Assembly: GCF_001469215.1 (NCBI RefSeq)
Contig: NZ_LOFH01000003.1
Coordinates: forward strand, 1-64,000
Reading direction: 5' to 3'
Source of the DNA: Pseudoalteromonas sp. H105
GTDB taxonomy: Bacteria > Pseudomonadota > Gammaproteobacteria > Enterobacterales > Alteromonadaceae
Length of the DNA stretch: 64,000 nucleotides
The notes below the pieces were generated by a model. It saw only the letters and a list, made by a program, of their open reading frames with translations, made no database searches and was not told the origin of the DNA. Shown in pieces: positions 19,807-27,720 of the stretch (positions are counted from its first letter, which is position 1; every line of letters starts with the position of its first letter). The position numbers and the translations under genes are program-made.

Positions 19807-20244
19807 ATGACAAAACATATCTCTCTTCGTCAATATGTGAAAAAGCGCACAGGAGTCCCGCTGGGTGGAGCAGGCTCTCTAAGTGCCATGTTAAAGCGCT
19901 CGCTAGGTGCCCCCTCTTTTTATGCTTTTTGGCGTTATTGGAATCCTATTTGGGGCTATTATTTATCACGCTACATAATGAAACCATTTGCTGCAATACT
20001 GCCCAATTGGTGTGCAGTTATAATCACATTTGCGGTCAGTGGCGCATTGCATGATGTGGCTGTGATGCTGATTAAAGTGAAGCTTATTTTCTTTTTTACA
20101 CCATGGTTTACTTTAATGGGGCTGTGTGTGCTGCTAAGCCATGGTCTCAAGCTAAAATTTAGCGCCTCACCGTGGTTTGTTAGGGCATTGTTCAATCTTT
20201 GTGTTATTGGCGGTAGTTTCTACATTACTGAATTACTTGTTTAA
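19807..20244 (+). CDS. Small membrane protein resembling an MBOAT acyltransferase core
   Basis: This protein of 145 residues has three to four hydrophobic helices. FYAFWRYWNPIWGYYLSRY and the later SGALHDV recall the conserved tryptophan-rich segment and the membrane-embedded histidine of MBOAT acyltransferases. It is far shorter than a full MBOAT enzyme (about 400 residues or more), so either the family has a compact form or the match is only local. The N-terminus is basic (RQYVKKRTGVPLGGAGSLSAML). The ATG at 19807 is preferred to an upstream in-frame start at 19795. Adjacent genes give no clear pathway. Confidence 0.6.
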   Translation: MTKHISLRQYVKKRTGVPLGGAGSLSAMLKRSLGAPSFYAFWRYWNPIWGYYLSRYIMKPFAAILPNWCAVIITFAVSGALHDVAVMLIKVKLIFFFTPWFTLMGLCVLLSHGLKLKFSASPWFVRALFNLCVIGGSFYITELLV

Positions 20245-20302
20245 TCTGTGCATTAATTAACATGTAACACTATACATTTTACCGATTTACTGGTTATATC
20301 AA

Positions 20303-20322
20303 TGATAGTTACATAACTATCA
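20303..20322. promoter_or_regulatory. Perfect palindrome overlapping the translation start region
   Basis: TGATAGTT-ACAT-AACTATCA is an exact 8-bp inverted repeat. Its last base adjoins the AGGA ribosome site of the gene starting at 20331. It could be an operator for a dimeric repressor or an RNA hairpin that limits ribosome access. No regulator gene is adjacent. Confidence 0.5.
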
Positions 20323-20330
20323 GGATAATA

Positions 20331-20798
20331 ATGAAAATATTTTTAGTAATGCCTTTGTGTCTTTTATTGTGTTTCTCGTTAAGTATACAAGCAGCCGATG
20401 AATCACTTGAGTCACTTGCCCAACAGTACTTCTCTAAAATGGTGGCAACTCAAGCTCCAACGGCGACTAAAAAAGAACTCGAAGCTTTTCTTGCGTTACT
20501 CAGTGATGATGTTGGCAATCAGCACATACCTTATCAACCGGATGACACAAGAGAACCCGATGGTAAAAAAATGATGCGTAAAGGTATGACATATTATTTA
20601 GGGAGTCATACCGAATACGAAGCCACACTTCTTGATACATTTATTTTTAATAACACAGCCATCGCAGTGCGTTATCGTCATCATGCAAAAGGCATTCACC
20701 CGCAAAACCAACAACAGATCGAATACACATCGACGATTATGGATTTACTTGAAATTGAAAAAGGTAAAATTGTCATGATCCGTAAATATCACGAATAA
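20331..20798 (+). CDS. Secreted NTF2-like (SnoaL-type) protein
   Basis: A clean signal peptide (MKIFLVMPLCLLLCFSLSIQA, cleavage near residue 21) precedes a domain of about 130 residues with the SnoaL/NTF2-like pattern. It has a helical start (LAQQYFSKMVATQ), LLSDDV, a long beta segment with AVRYRHHAKG, and a final IRKYHE. Such folds bind or transform small molecules, and no ligand can be named. It is followed after 16 bp by a tautomerase-fold gene, which suggests co-transcription. A palindrome lies directly before its ribosome site. Confidence 0.7.
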   Translation: MKIFLVMPLCLLLCFSLSIQAADESLESLAQQYFSKMVATQAPTATKKELEAFLALLSDDVGNQHIPYQPDDTREPDGKKMMRKGMTYYLGSHTEYEATLLDTFIFNNTAIAVRYRHHAKGIHPQNQQQIEYTSTIMDLLEIEKGKIVMIRKYHE

Positions 20799-20814
20799 TT
20801 AGAGGGAGTTAACA

Positions 20815-21159
20815 ATGCCGCATTTTGTTATTGATTGCGCCAGTTCAGTATTAGAAGAGTACACACAAAATGAGATAAACAGCGCCGTTCACCAGGTTGC
20901 TGTAGCGTCAGGTTTATTTATTGAAAGTGATATAAAAGTAAGAGTTAATCCCTTTACTAGCTGCCTAGTTGGCAATAAGCAAGCGCCATTTATCCATGTA
21001 TTTACACATATAATGCAAGGGCGAACCACAGAACAAAAAGCCGCTTTGTCAAAAGCGGTTGTGAGTAAATTGCACTGCATGTTTACGCATGTAGATAACA
21101 TAGCAATGAACATTGATGACTTTGAAAAAGCCACTTATTGCAATAAGAACCAGCTGTAG
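20815..21159 (+). CDS. 5-carboxymethyl-2-hydroxymuconate isomerase-like tautomerase
   Basis: The protein (114 residues) begins MPHFVIDCASSV, giving a free N-terminal proline after Met removal. Pro1 is the catalytic base of the tautomerase superfamily, and the MPHF start is typical of the CHMI branch. In homoprotocatechuate degradation CHMI moves a double bond in the ring-cleavage product, but no other gene of that pathway is in this window, so the true substrate is uncertain. The GAGGG ribosome site and the 16-bp gap from the SnoaL-like gene suggest an operon. Confidence 0.82.
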   Translation: MPHFVIDCASSVLEEYTQNEINSAVHQVAVASGLFIESDIKVRVNPFTSCLVGNKQAPFIHVFTHIMQGRTTEQKAALSKAVVSKLHCMFTHVDNIAMNIDDFEKATYCNKNQL

Positions 21160-21217
21160 ATGACGCGTCACTCATAAAGTCAGCCAGAACTTAAAATTAT
21201 TTAATCATAAGAGCCTC

Positions 21218-21724
21218 ATGATACGTTTGAGAGAATTTAAAACTGAAGATCAACCGCTACTCGTCCAGTACCTCAATAACGCGGACGTTGGACGTTTTCT
21301 GTCAACCAAAATACCGTCGCCGTATACGGACCAAGATGCCTGCTGGTGGGTTGAAACAGGGAGTAAAGCAGGCGCTATCTATGCAATCGAAAAAGATGGT
21401 TTATTTATTGGCTGTATCAGTGCGATTGCGGGTGAGTTTGAATATTGTAAAACGGCAGAGGTGGGTTACTGGTTAGCCAAAGAGTATTGGGGAAAAGGCA
21501 TTGTTACGCATGCACTCGCGTTGCTGTTGAGTGAGATACAAATAAAAACGGACATAGTTAGGTTGCATGCCGTCGTTTTTGAAGGCAATAGCGCATCGAG
21601 TAAAGTGTTATTAAAATCAGGCTTTAAACACGAAGCTACTTTAGAAAAGGCAATCTATAAAGCAGGTGTTTTTTACAACGCTGCTTTATATGGGAAGCTT
21701 ATTGAAGAAAAGCCTTGTAAATAG
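21218..21724 (+). CDS. GNAT N-acetyltransferase (RimJ/RimL type)
   Basis: This 168-residue GNAT protein starts IRLREFKTEDQPLLVQYLNN. The acetyl-CoA-binding motif is VGYWLAKEYWGKGIVTHAL, and the C-terminal RLHAVVFEGNSASSKVLLKSGF is typical of RimJ/RimL-like enzymes. It probably acetylates a small amine or a protein N-terminus; the substrate is unknown. It converges with the lipoprotein gene on the other strand. It is only distantly similar to the GNAT at 766-1341. Confidence 0.88.
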   Translation: MIRLREFKTEDQPLLVQYLNNADVGRFLSTKIPSPYTDQDACWWVETGSKAGAIYAIEKDGLFIGCISAIAGEFEYCKTAEVGYWLAKEYWGKGIVTHALALLLSEIQIKTDIVRLHAVVFEGNSASSKVLLKSGFKHEATLEKAIYKAGVFYNAALYGKLIEEKPCK

Positions 21725-21748
21725 CTGTACTTACAAGGCGATCGAAGG

Positions 21749-22405
21749 TTACTTATTACCGGTTAATTCAGCAACGATTGCATTCATTTCTAGTGGCATT
21801 TGCGCCAAGATAGAATCATGGTCATTGGCAAGTACGAGCTCTTTTTCAATATATGAAACAACTTCTAAGTTTTTCACATTGATGATGCCACCAAAGGCAG
21901 TAACACGTTTAACACCAGGAACAGAAATCCCTCCCGTGCTATCAACGTGCAGTACGATTACATTTTCAAATGTGAAGTTCTCATCTTTAATAACACGTGA
22001 GGCTTTTAGTGCTTTGGTTAACTTGCCCATTGAATATTGTAAATCCGTGGCTATTTGTTGGCCATACGTATTAATTTGATAATCACCTTTATTGGCACCG
22101 CGACGAATACTTTCACCTAAAGTCCACGAAAGATTACCTACAGTACTATAAAGTTGTTGAGCAGAGATGACGGACGCACCGTATTTACCTGCAACACCGG
22201 CGGTGATAGCCAAGCCAACTTCTGTGTTATTACCCGGAACACCGTGTAATGAAACAGGAAAAATCAAAGCAGGATTATTTACTGAAAACGTAATCGGTAG
22301 GTCGTATTTGTCGTTTGTTTTTAATTCAGTTGATACACACCCTGTCAGTGCGATTGATGCTGTGAGCGTAATAGTAGTGAGCAGTTTTTTAAAATAAGAA
22401 GTCAT
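21749..22405 (-). CDS. Putative lipoprotein of unknown function
   Basis: The signal sequence ends in a lipobox (ALTGC), so the mature protein should be acylated at Cys22 and anchored in the envelope. The remaining roughly 195 residues are not recognised. They contain beta-rich stretches such as FENVIVLHVDSTGGISVPG. The ATG at 22405 has an AAAGGA site. It lies downstream of the 6S RNA gene on the same strand, where many gammaproteobacteria have fau (ygfA). The protein does not resemble a 5-formyl-THF cyclo-ligase. Confidence 0.7.
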   Translation of the reverse strand: MTSYFKKLLTTITLTASIALTGCVSTELKTNDKYDLPITFSVNNPALIFPVSLHGVPGNNTEVGLAITAGVAGKYGASVISAQQLYSTVGNLSWTLGESIRRGANKGDYQINTYGQQIATDLQYSMGKLTKALKASRVIKDENFTFENVIVLHVDSTGGISVPGVKRVTAFGGIINVKNLEVVSYIEKELVLANDHDSILAQMPLEMNAIVAELTGNK

Positions 22406-22718
22406 TTTAAGTCCTTTTGGTTTATGGGGTGCTTCCTTGGGCGGCGATTATACGAATGCCCTTAAATTAGGCAATGAAAAGATTTGTAAGCAATTTATAG
22501 CAAACTATGACTGTTTAATTTGAAGCAATGATTACACCGAGGTATTACGCTTTAAGCGTATTTTTATTGTTATATAGTTGATATTAAAGAAAGATGAGAA
22601 ATATTCAAGTCTTTGAAATATAACGCTTTTATTTTGTTATAACATATCATTCAGCATGGTGAGAGAGTAAAGCTAAAAAATACAGAAAAACAAAGGGGGT
22701 TGTTCATTTAAAAGGAAG

Positions 22719-22905
22719 GTGTTCCCCAAGCATGCGGTGCTCAGTGTCAGTCCTGAAACCATAAGGTCTCAGGGCGGGAATCTGCGGTTTACCGTAGGCT
22801 TCTCGGTACATGCCGAGCTTGCACAATAGTAGACGAACAGAAACCCTAACATAAAATTTATCGGCTCAGGGACTTAACTAAGCTCCTGCAGCCCAGGGAA
22901 CAAAA
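22719..22905 (-). ncRNA. ssrS: 6S RNA
   Basis: Read on the minus strand, two blocks match E. coli 6S RNA closely: AAGTCCCTGAGCCGATA (E. coli CAGTCCCCTGAGCCGATA), and about 60 nt later GCTCGG..CCGAGAAGCCT followed by CCGCAG. The ends GTTCCC...GC and GC...GGGGAAC can pair as the closing stem. The span of about 187 nt is close to the E. coli 184. 6S RNA mimics an open promoter and sequesters sigma70 RNA polymerase. A TATATA -10-like box lies just upstream at about 22912-22917. It is divergent from ygfB, as usual, but zapA and fau are not next to it. The exact ends are estimated. Confidence 0.85.
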
Positions 22906-23128
22906 CTAAGTATATAAGACATAACTCAATCCTTAAACCTAAAATCAAAATAAATATACTGTTTGGTCGGATTTTCAACGCTGGTAACTGAACGTTAACG
23001 TTTTGGTGTGCTTTTTGAACATGGACATCATTTTCAGCTCGCAGCTTTGATCCTAATCATACATTTTATTGGAGTTGGCATTTATCGAGTGGTAGCATTG
23101 CCTTAACTATTATAGTGAAGATCAAATC

Positions 23129-23689
23129 ATGAGCGAATTACCCGATTACCAACAAGCCCAACTCCTATTGGAAAAAAACCAAATCTTTGTCGCCCCTGCG
23201 GAAGCCCACGGTGTGATAAGTGGTTTGTTGGCATGTGGTTTAAGTATTGAAGCTAAAGAGTACCTAGCCTTATTAAGTGATGTATTTAATGATGGTCAAG
23301 CATTTAGTAATGATCTAAAAACCTTTTTTGCCACTATTTATAAGCAGGTTGTCGATAGTTTTAGCGATGAAGCGTTCCAGTTTGACTTATTCTTACCCAG
23401 TGAAGATGAAACCTTGATTGATCAAGCAAACGGCTTAGTGTCGTGGGTTGCAGGTTTTATGTTGGGTTTTGGCTTAAAGCAAAAAGACTATGGCAAGCTA
23501 TCAGCCGATGTTAAAGAAGTCATTAGTGACTTCAGCGAAATTACTCGCCTAGATACTATGTTTGATGAAACAGAAGAAGACGCTCAAGCGCTTCATGAAG
23601 TAATTGAATACGTGCGTGTGTCGGCCTTGTTATGTTTTGCAGAACTGGGTAAAGAGCAAGCAAATAACACTAAAAACACACTCCACTAA
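23129..23689 (+). CDS. ygfB: UPF0149 family protein YgfB
   Basis: YgfB is a small cytoplasmic helical protein of the UPF0149/YecA family. Typical segments are AEAHGVISGLLACG near the N-terminus, the acidic middle and WVAGFMLGFGL, then the C-terminal EEDAQALHEVIEYVRVSALLCF. In pseudomonads a YgfB homologue has been linked to regulation of cell-wall and beta-lactam response genes; here the role is unknown. It is the first gene of the conserved ygfB-pepP-ubiH-ubiI string. The next start follows after 15 bases. Confidence 0.92.
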   Translation: MSELPDYQQAQLLLEKNQIFVAPAEAHGVISGLLACGLSIEAKEYLALLSDVFNDGQAFSNDLKTFFATIYKQVVDSFSDEAFQFDLFLPSEDETLIDQANGLVSWVAGFMLGFGLKQKDYGKLSADVKEVISDFSEITRLDTMFDETEEDAQALHEVIEYVRVSALLCFAELGKEQANNTKNTLH

Positions 23690-23704
23690 GCCAATAGGTT
23701 GAAC

Positions 23705-25024
23705 ATGCCAGCAGTGAGTATTGAAAAAGCAGAGTTTAAATCACGTCGTGATCGTTTGCTCGCGATGATGGAGCCTAACAGTGTGGCAATTATTCCCGCT
23801 GCAAGTGAAGTCACACGTAGTCGCGATACTGATTACCCCTTTAGGCAAGATAGTGACTTTTATTACTTAACGGGGTTTAATGAACCTGATGCTGTACTTG
23901 TATTAAGCACAGGCAACGTGTCAGCGAGTACACTCTTTTGTTTAAACAAAGACAAACAAGCTGAAATTTGGCATGGCAGGCGCATAGGCTTTGAAAAAGC
24001 CAAAAGTGATTACCTATTCGACCAAACATGTGCACTAAGTGAGCTGAGTGAACAATTATTAGATTTGGTGAACGGCCAGCAGATTTTATATTACGCACAG
24101 GGCGCTTATCCAAAGTTTGACGATAAGATATGGTCGCTGCTAGGCACTTTAAGAAGCAACCGTTCACACACCGCACCAACGGCAATTAAAGACATTCGTG
24201 GTTTAATTCATGAAATGCGATTATTTAAATCGCCAGCAGAAATCAATGTAATGCGCGAGGCGTGTAAAATAAGTGCACAAGGTCATATCCGTGCTATGAA
24301 ATTTTCCACGCCAGGGGCGACAGAATATCAATTAGAAGCAGAGTTACATCACCATTACGCAATGAATGGTGCGCGCCACCCAGCTTATGGCACAATAGTC
24401 GGGGGAGGTGATAATGCCAATATTCTGCATTACACCGATAACTGTGATGTGTTAAACGACGGCGAATTAGTCTTAATTGATTCCGGTTGTGAATTACACG
24501 GGTATGCTGCCGATATTACACGCACTTTTCCAATCAATGGGACGTTCAGTGCAGCACAATCAGAACTCTATAATATTGTACTCGCTGCGCAAGAAGCCGC
24601 GTTTGCAGAGGTTAAACCCGGTGGTAGTTTGTCATACGCAAATAAGCAGGCAATGACAATTCTGACACAAGGCTTGATTGATCTGGGGATTTTACAAGGC
24701 GAACTGAGTGAGTTGCTTAATAGCCAAGCTTGCAAAGCATTTTATATGCATGGTCTTGGTCATTGGCTTGGCCTTGATGTGCATGATGTCGGCGACTACA
24801 AGCAAGACGAAAAAGAGCGTGTATTTGAGCCAGGCATGGTGCTAACAATTGAGCCGGGGCTATATATCAGCCATGATACAAAAGCGCCTGAGCAATATAA
24901 AGGTATCGGCATTCGCATTGAAGATAACTTATTAGTGACACAACATGGTTATGAAAACTTGACCGCGAGTGTGCCAAAAAGTATTCATGAGATCGAAGCG
25001 CTAATGCAAGCTCACCATGACTAA
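23705..25024 (+). CDS. pepP: Xaa-Pro aminopeptidase PepP
   Basis: PepP is a cytoplasmic dimanganese enzyme that removes the N-terminal residue before proline. The 439-residue protein has the N-terminal creatinase-like domain (to about 170), then the pita-bread catalytic domain. Metal-ligand motifs are visible: IDSGCELHGYAADITRTF (two Asp), HGLGHWLGLDVHD (His), TIEPGLY (Glu) and RIEDN (Glu). The ATG at 23705 is chosen over a TTG at 23699 because AGG sits at good spacing. It lies between ygfB and ubiH as in E. coli. Confidence 0.95.
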   Translation: MPAVSIEKAEFKSRRDRLLAMMEPNSVAIIPAASEVTRSRDTDYPFRQDSDFYYLTGFNEPDAVLVLSTGNVSASTLFCLNKDKQAEIWHGRRIGFEKAKSDYLFDQTCALSELSEQLLDLVNGQQILYYAQGAYPKFDDKIWSLLGTLRSNRSHTAPTAIKDIRGLIHEMRLFKSPAEINVMREACKISAQGHIRAMKFSTPGATEYQLEAELHHHYAMNGARHPAYGTIVGGGDNANILHYTDNCDVLNDGELVLIDSGCELHGYAADITRTFPINGTFSAAQSELYNIVLAAQEAAFAEVKPGGSLSYANKQAMTILTQGLIDLGILQGELSELLNSQACKAFYMHGLGHWLGLDVHDVGDYKQDEKERVFEPGMVLTIEPGLYISHDTKAPEQYKGIGIRIEDNLLVTQHGYENLTASVPKSIHEIEALMQAHHD

Positions 25025-25040
25025 ACGTTAGGAGCAATAC

Positions 25041-26225
25041 GTGGTTAAGCAGTTTGATGTGGTAATTATTGGAGGGGGCTTGGCAGGAGCAAGCTGCGCG
25101 CTAAGCCTCGCTAAATGTTCACCGCATTTAGATATCGCAGTCGTTGAAGCGAACCTCATTGAAGGCAGTTATCACCCCAGCTTTGACGATCGCAGCATCG
25201 CACTGGCTCAGCAATCAGTGGACTTTTTACGCACTGTCAATACATTTGACACCCACTTACCGTTTGCCACGGCTATTAAAAAAGTGACTGTATCGGACAG
25301 AGGGCATTTTGGAAAAACTCACATAGAGAGTGATGAGTTTGGCCAAAATGCATTGGGTTATGTTGTGGAAGTAAACCCATTTGGGCGTTTATTGCACAGT
25401 CAATTGGCTAACACGCCTGTTACCTTATTGTGCCCCGACACAGTGACTCGCCTAACCTATACACAAGACAACGCTCAACTAACACTGGACTCTGGTTCAC
25501 AATTGCAAGCAAAGCTGGTCGTTATTGCCGATGGTGCTCAATCACCGACCCGTCAGCTCGCTAATATCAATTTTGCCACGACTCCTTACGAACAAGGGGC
25601 GATTATCGCAAATATTGAAATCGCGGGTGGTCATCATAATCATGCATTTGAACGTTTTACTGAGCATGGGCCCATCGCGCTTTTGCCAATGAGTAACAAC
25701 CGCTATTCACTTGTTTGGTGTATGGCACTTGAGCAAGTCGAAAAAAATATGGCAATGGGTGATGATGCATTTATTGCCGCGCTGCAAAGTGCGTTTGGTT
25801 ACCGAGCAGGACAGTTTACTAAAGTAGGTATGCGCGCACACTACCCATTGGTGTATGGGCGTGCTGATTCATTGCATGCACATCGCACGGTATTAATTGG
25901 TAATGCGGGCCATGCCATTCACCCGATTGCAGGGCAGGGCTTTAATTTAGGGTTACGTGATGTACAGCTATTATGCTCACTTGCCAATAGCGAGCATGCA
26001 TTGGGCAGTTTCGCCTTTGTGAGTGAATATGCTAAAAAACGCAGTTACGACATTAATACCGTGATGACGCTCACCGATGGATTAGTTAGGTTATTTTCGA
26101 ATACGTCTCGCATTCTCGCGTTTGGCCGTAGTTGCGGTTTATTCACCATGGATTTATGTTCTTCATTAAAAGCACCATTGGCCAAGCAATTAATGGGACA
26201 AGTAACACAAGGTAAAAAACTATGA
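25041..26225 (+). CDS. ubiH: 2-octaprenyl-6-methoxyphenol hydroxylase UbiH
   Basis: UbiH is a flavin monooxygenase of the ubiquinone pathway, acting at the inner-membrane face in the Ubi complex. The FAD motif VVIIGGGLAGASCALSLAK is at the N-terminus. The second FAD motif, VLIGNAGHAIHPIAGQGFNLGLRD, uses GNA instead of GDA, as does E. coli UbiH, which supports the assignment over UbiI or UbiF. It starts with GTG and has a strong AGGAG site. Its last 4 bases overlap the start of ubiI (ATGA), so translation is coupled. Confidence 0.93.
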   Translation: MVKQFDVVIIGGGLAGASCALSLAKCSPHLDIAVVEANLIEGSYHPSFDDRSIALAQQSVDFLRTVNTFDTHLPFATAIKKVTVSDRGHFGKTHIESDEFGQNALGYVVEVNPFGRLLHSQLANTPVTLLCPDTVTRLTYTQDNAQLTLDSGSQLQAKLVVIADGAQSPTRQLANINFATTPYEQGAIIANIEIAGGHHNHAFERFTEHGPIALLPMSNNRYSLVWCMALEQVEKNMAMGDDAFIAALQSAFGYRAGQFTKVGMRAHYPLVYGRADSLHAHRTVLIGNAGHAIHPIAGQGFNLGLRDVQLLCSLANSEHALGSFAFVSEYAKKRSYDINTVMTLTDGLVRLFSNTSRILAFGRSCGLFTMDLCSSLKAPLAKQLMGQVTQGKKL

Positions 26226-27388
26226 AGCAAGCACAAGTATGTGTTGTGGGAGGCGGTTGCGTAGGACTGACGCTTGCATTGGGGTTAGCCAAAGCGAATG
26301 TTAGCGTTGTTGTTATTGATGCTGCAGCTAAACAGGCACTGCCTGGTGATGAGTTCGGGTTACGCGTCAGCGCCTTGAGCCTGGCAAGTCAGGCACTCCT
26401 TGAATCGTTAAATGTGTGGCCTGAGATACTTAATCAACGAGCGCGTGCATATACGCAGATGGATGTTCGCGATCAAGACAGTTTTGGTAAAATTGCCTTT
26501 AAAAGCGATGAGTTAGAGTTACCTCACTTAGGCCACATCGTTGAAAATGATATTATTCGCTATGCGTTGATTAATGAATTAGCACAGCACAGCAACGCTA
26601 CTTTATTATTTGATACGCGATATCAGCAAATCCACCAAAGTGATAACGATGTGTTTATCACGCTTGAGTCAGGCGAACCCATTATCGCTAAGCTTTTAGT
26701 GGCAGCAGACGGTGCAAATTCAGCTATTCGTAAACAGTTTAATTTGCCAATCACGTTTAAAGATTATGATCACAACGCCCTTGTTGCCACGGTAAAAACC
26801 GTCGAGCCACATGCCAATACCGCGCGCCAAGTGTTTTTACCTACGGGGCCGTTAGCCTTTTTGCCTTTACCAGATGCCAACACGCACTCTATTGTATGGT
26901 CAACCAGTCCCGCACATTGCGATACATTGTTGGGGTTATCTGACAGCGACTTTAACAAAGCAGTGATGGCTGCGCTCGATGGGCAATGTGGCTTGTGTGA
27001 AGTGCAAAGCCAGCGTATCGCTTTTCCACTCAAAATGCGTTACGCACAGCAGTGGGTCGCAGGTAAGGTGGTATTGATTGGTGATGCGGCTCACACGATT
27101 CACCCGCTTGCAGGGCTTGGGATGAATTTAGGGCTTAAAGATGCGGCATATTTAACTGAGTTGTTAAGCAATGAGTCTAACGTGTTTGCCGATGAGCGCA
27201 CATTGCGTGATTATGAACGCACACGCAAGCTCGATGCACAAAAGCACATTGCCATGATGCAAGGTCTAAAAGAGCTATTTGAAGGTGCACACCCGTTGAA
27301 AAAATTAGTTCGAGGGGTCGGGTTAAGTGTGGTCGATAACTTAGGGCCAATAAAACACTTGTTTGCCAGCCAAGCGATAGGTAAGTAA
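26222..27388 (+). CDS. ubiI: 2-octaprenylphenol hydroxylase UbiI (VisC)
   Basis: This second flavin monooxygenase of ubiquinone synthesis has 388 residues. The dinucleotide motif VCVVGGGCVGLTLALGLAK is N-terminal, and VLIGDAAHTIHPLAGLGMNLGLKD is the second FAD motif. Position after ubiH and overlap with it match the ubiH-visC pair of enterobacteria. UbiI adds the C5 hydroxyl; a UbiF-like or dual role cannot be excluded by sequence alone. It is the last gene of the unit. A repeat element and a strong terminator follow. Confidence 0.9.
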   Translation: MKQAQVCVVGGGCVGLTLALGLAKANVSVVVIDAAAKQALPGDEFGLRVSALSLASQALLESLNVWPEILNQRARAYTQMDVRDQDSFGKIAFKSDELELPHLGHIVENDIIRYALINELAQHSNATLLFDTRYQQIHQSDNDVFITLESGEPIIAKLLVAADGANSAIRKQFNLPITFKDYDHNALVATVKTVEPHANTARQVFLPTGPLAFLPLPDANTHSIVWSTSPAHCDTLLGLSDSDFNKAVMAALDGQCGLCEVQSQRIAFPLKMRYAQQWVAGKVVLIGDAAHTIHPLAGLGMNLGLKDAAYLTELLSNESNVFADERTLRDYERTRKLDAQKHIAMMQGLKELFEGAHPLKKLVRGVGLSVVDNLGPIKHLFASQAIGK

Positions 27389-27470
27389 AACCACAGCCCA
27401 GTAGGTTCGGCTTTAGCCGAAAAAGCAGTGTAGTTTGAGATTACAGGTCGCTTTAATCTAAGCCCTTTTT

Positions 27471-27634
27471 TAATACCAATTCGCTTAATTAAGAGAACTA
27501 TTTTTAGGCAGGAAAACTTTGTCGATAACAAGGCAAAAATATCGCCATTTAGTTGTTCTAAATAAGAAATTTTTAACGCCGTTAGCGTCAGGTTTAATAC
27601 CTAAAAGTGAGTTAGTATTTTTGCGGATTGGTAT
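27471..27634. repeat. 164-bp interspersed element, copy 1 (MITE-like)
   Basis: The ends are inverted repeats, TAATACCAATTCGC at the left and the complement of TTATACCAATCCGC at the right. Inside are GATAACAAGGCA, TAGTTGTTCTA and an AACGCCGTTAGCG palindromic core. A second element of the same 164-bp length with the same landmarks lies at 32921-33084. There is no ORF, so it would be non-autonomous or a structured intergenic repeat. Confidence 0.8.
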
Positions 27635-27650
27635 AATATCTCACGACCTA

Positions 27651-27689
27651 TAAAAAAACCGTGTTTGAATTAACAAACACGGTTTTTTA
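27651..27689. terminator. Bidirectional terminator between ubiI and the TonB receptor
   Basis: A 15-bp perfect stem, AAAAAACCGTGTTTG and CAAACACGGTTTTTT, with a 6-base loop. It has A runs on one side and T runs on the other, so it can end transcripts from both strands. Confidence 0.93.
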
Positions 27690-27692
27690 TTT

Positions 27693-27720
27693 TTTAGCCT
27701 TTAGCCTTTAGCCTTTAGCT
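27693..27720. repeat. 7-bp tandem repeat at the 3' end of the TonB receptor gene
   Basis: Four head-to-tail heptamers, TTTAGCC three times and TTTAGCT once. The last base belongs to the receptor stop codon. Copy number could vary by slippage, though only the untranslated tail would be affected. Confidence 0.85.

Noticed and set aside
22906..23128. zapA or a remnant between ygfB and the 6S RNA gene
   Set aside because: The gap is too short for a gene of about 300 bp, and no ZapA-like residues were found on either strand.
27411..27531. Extension of coding sequence past ubiI (opposite-strand ORF at 27211-27531)
   Set aside because: It is antisense to the end of ubiI and runs into the 164-bp element.
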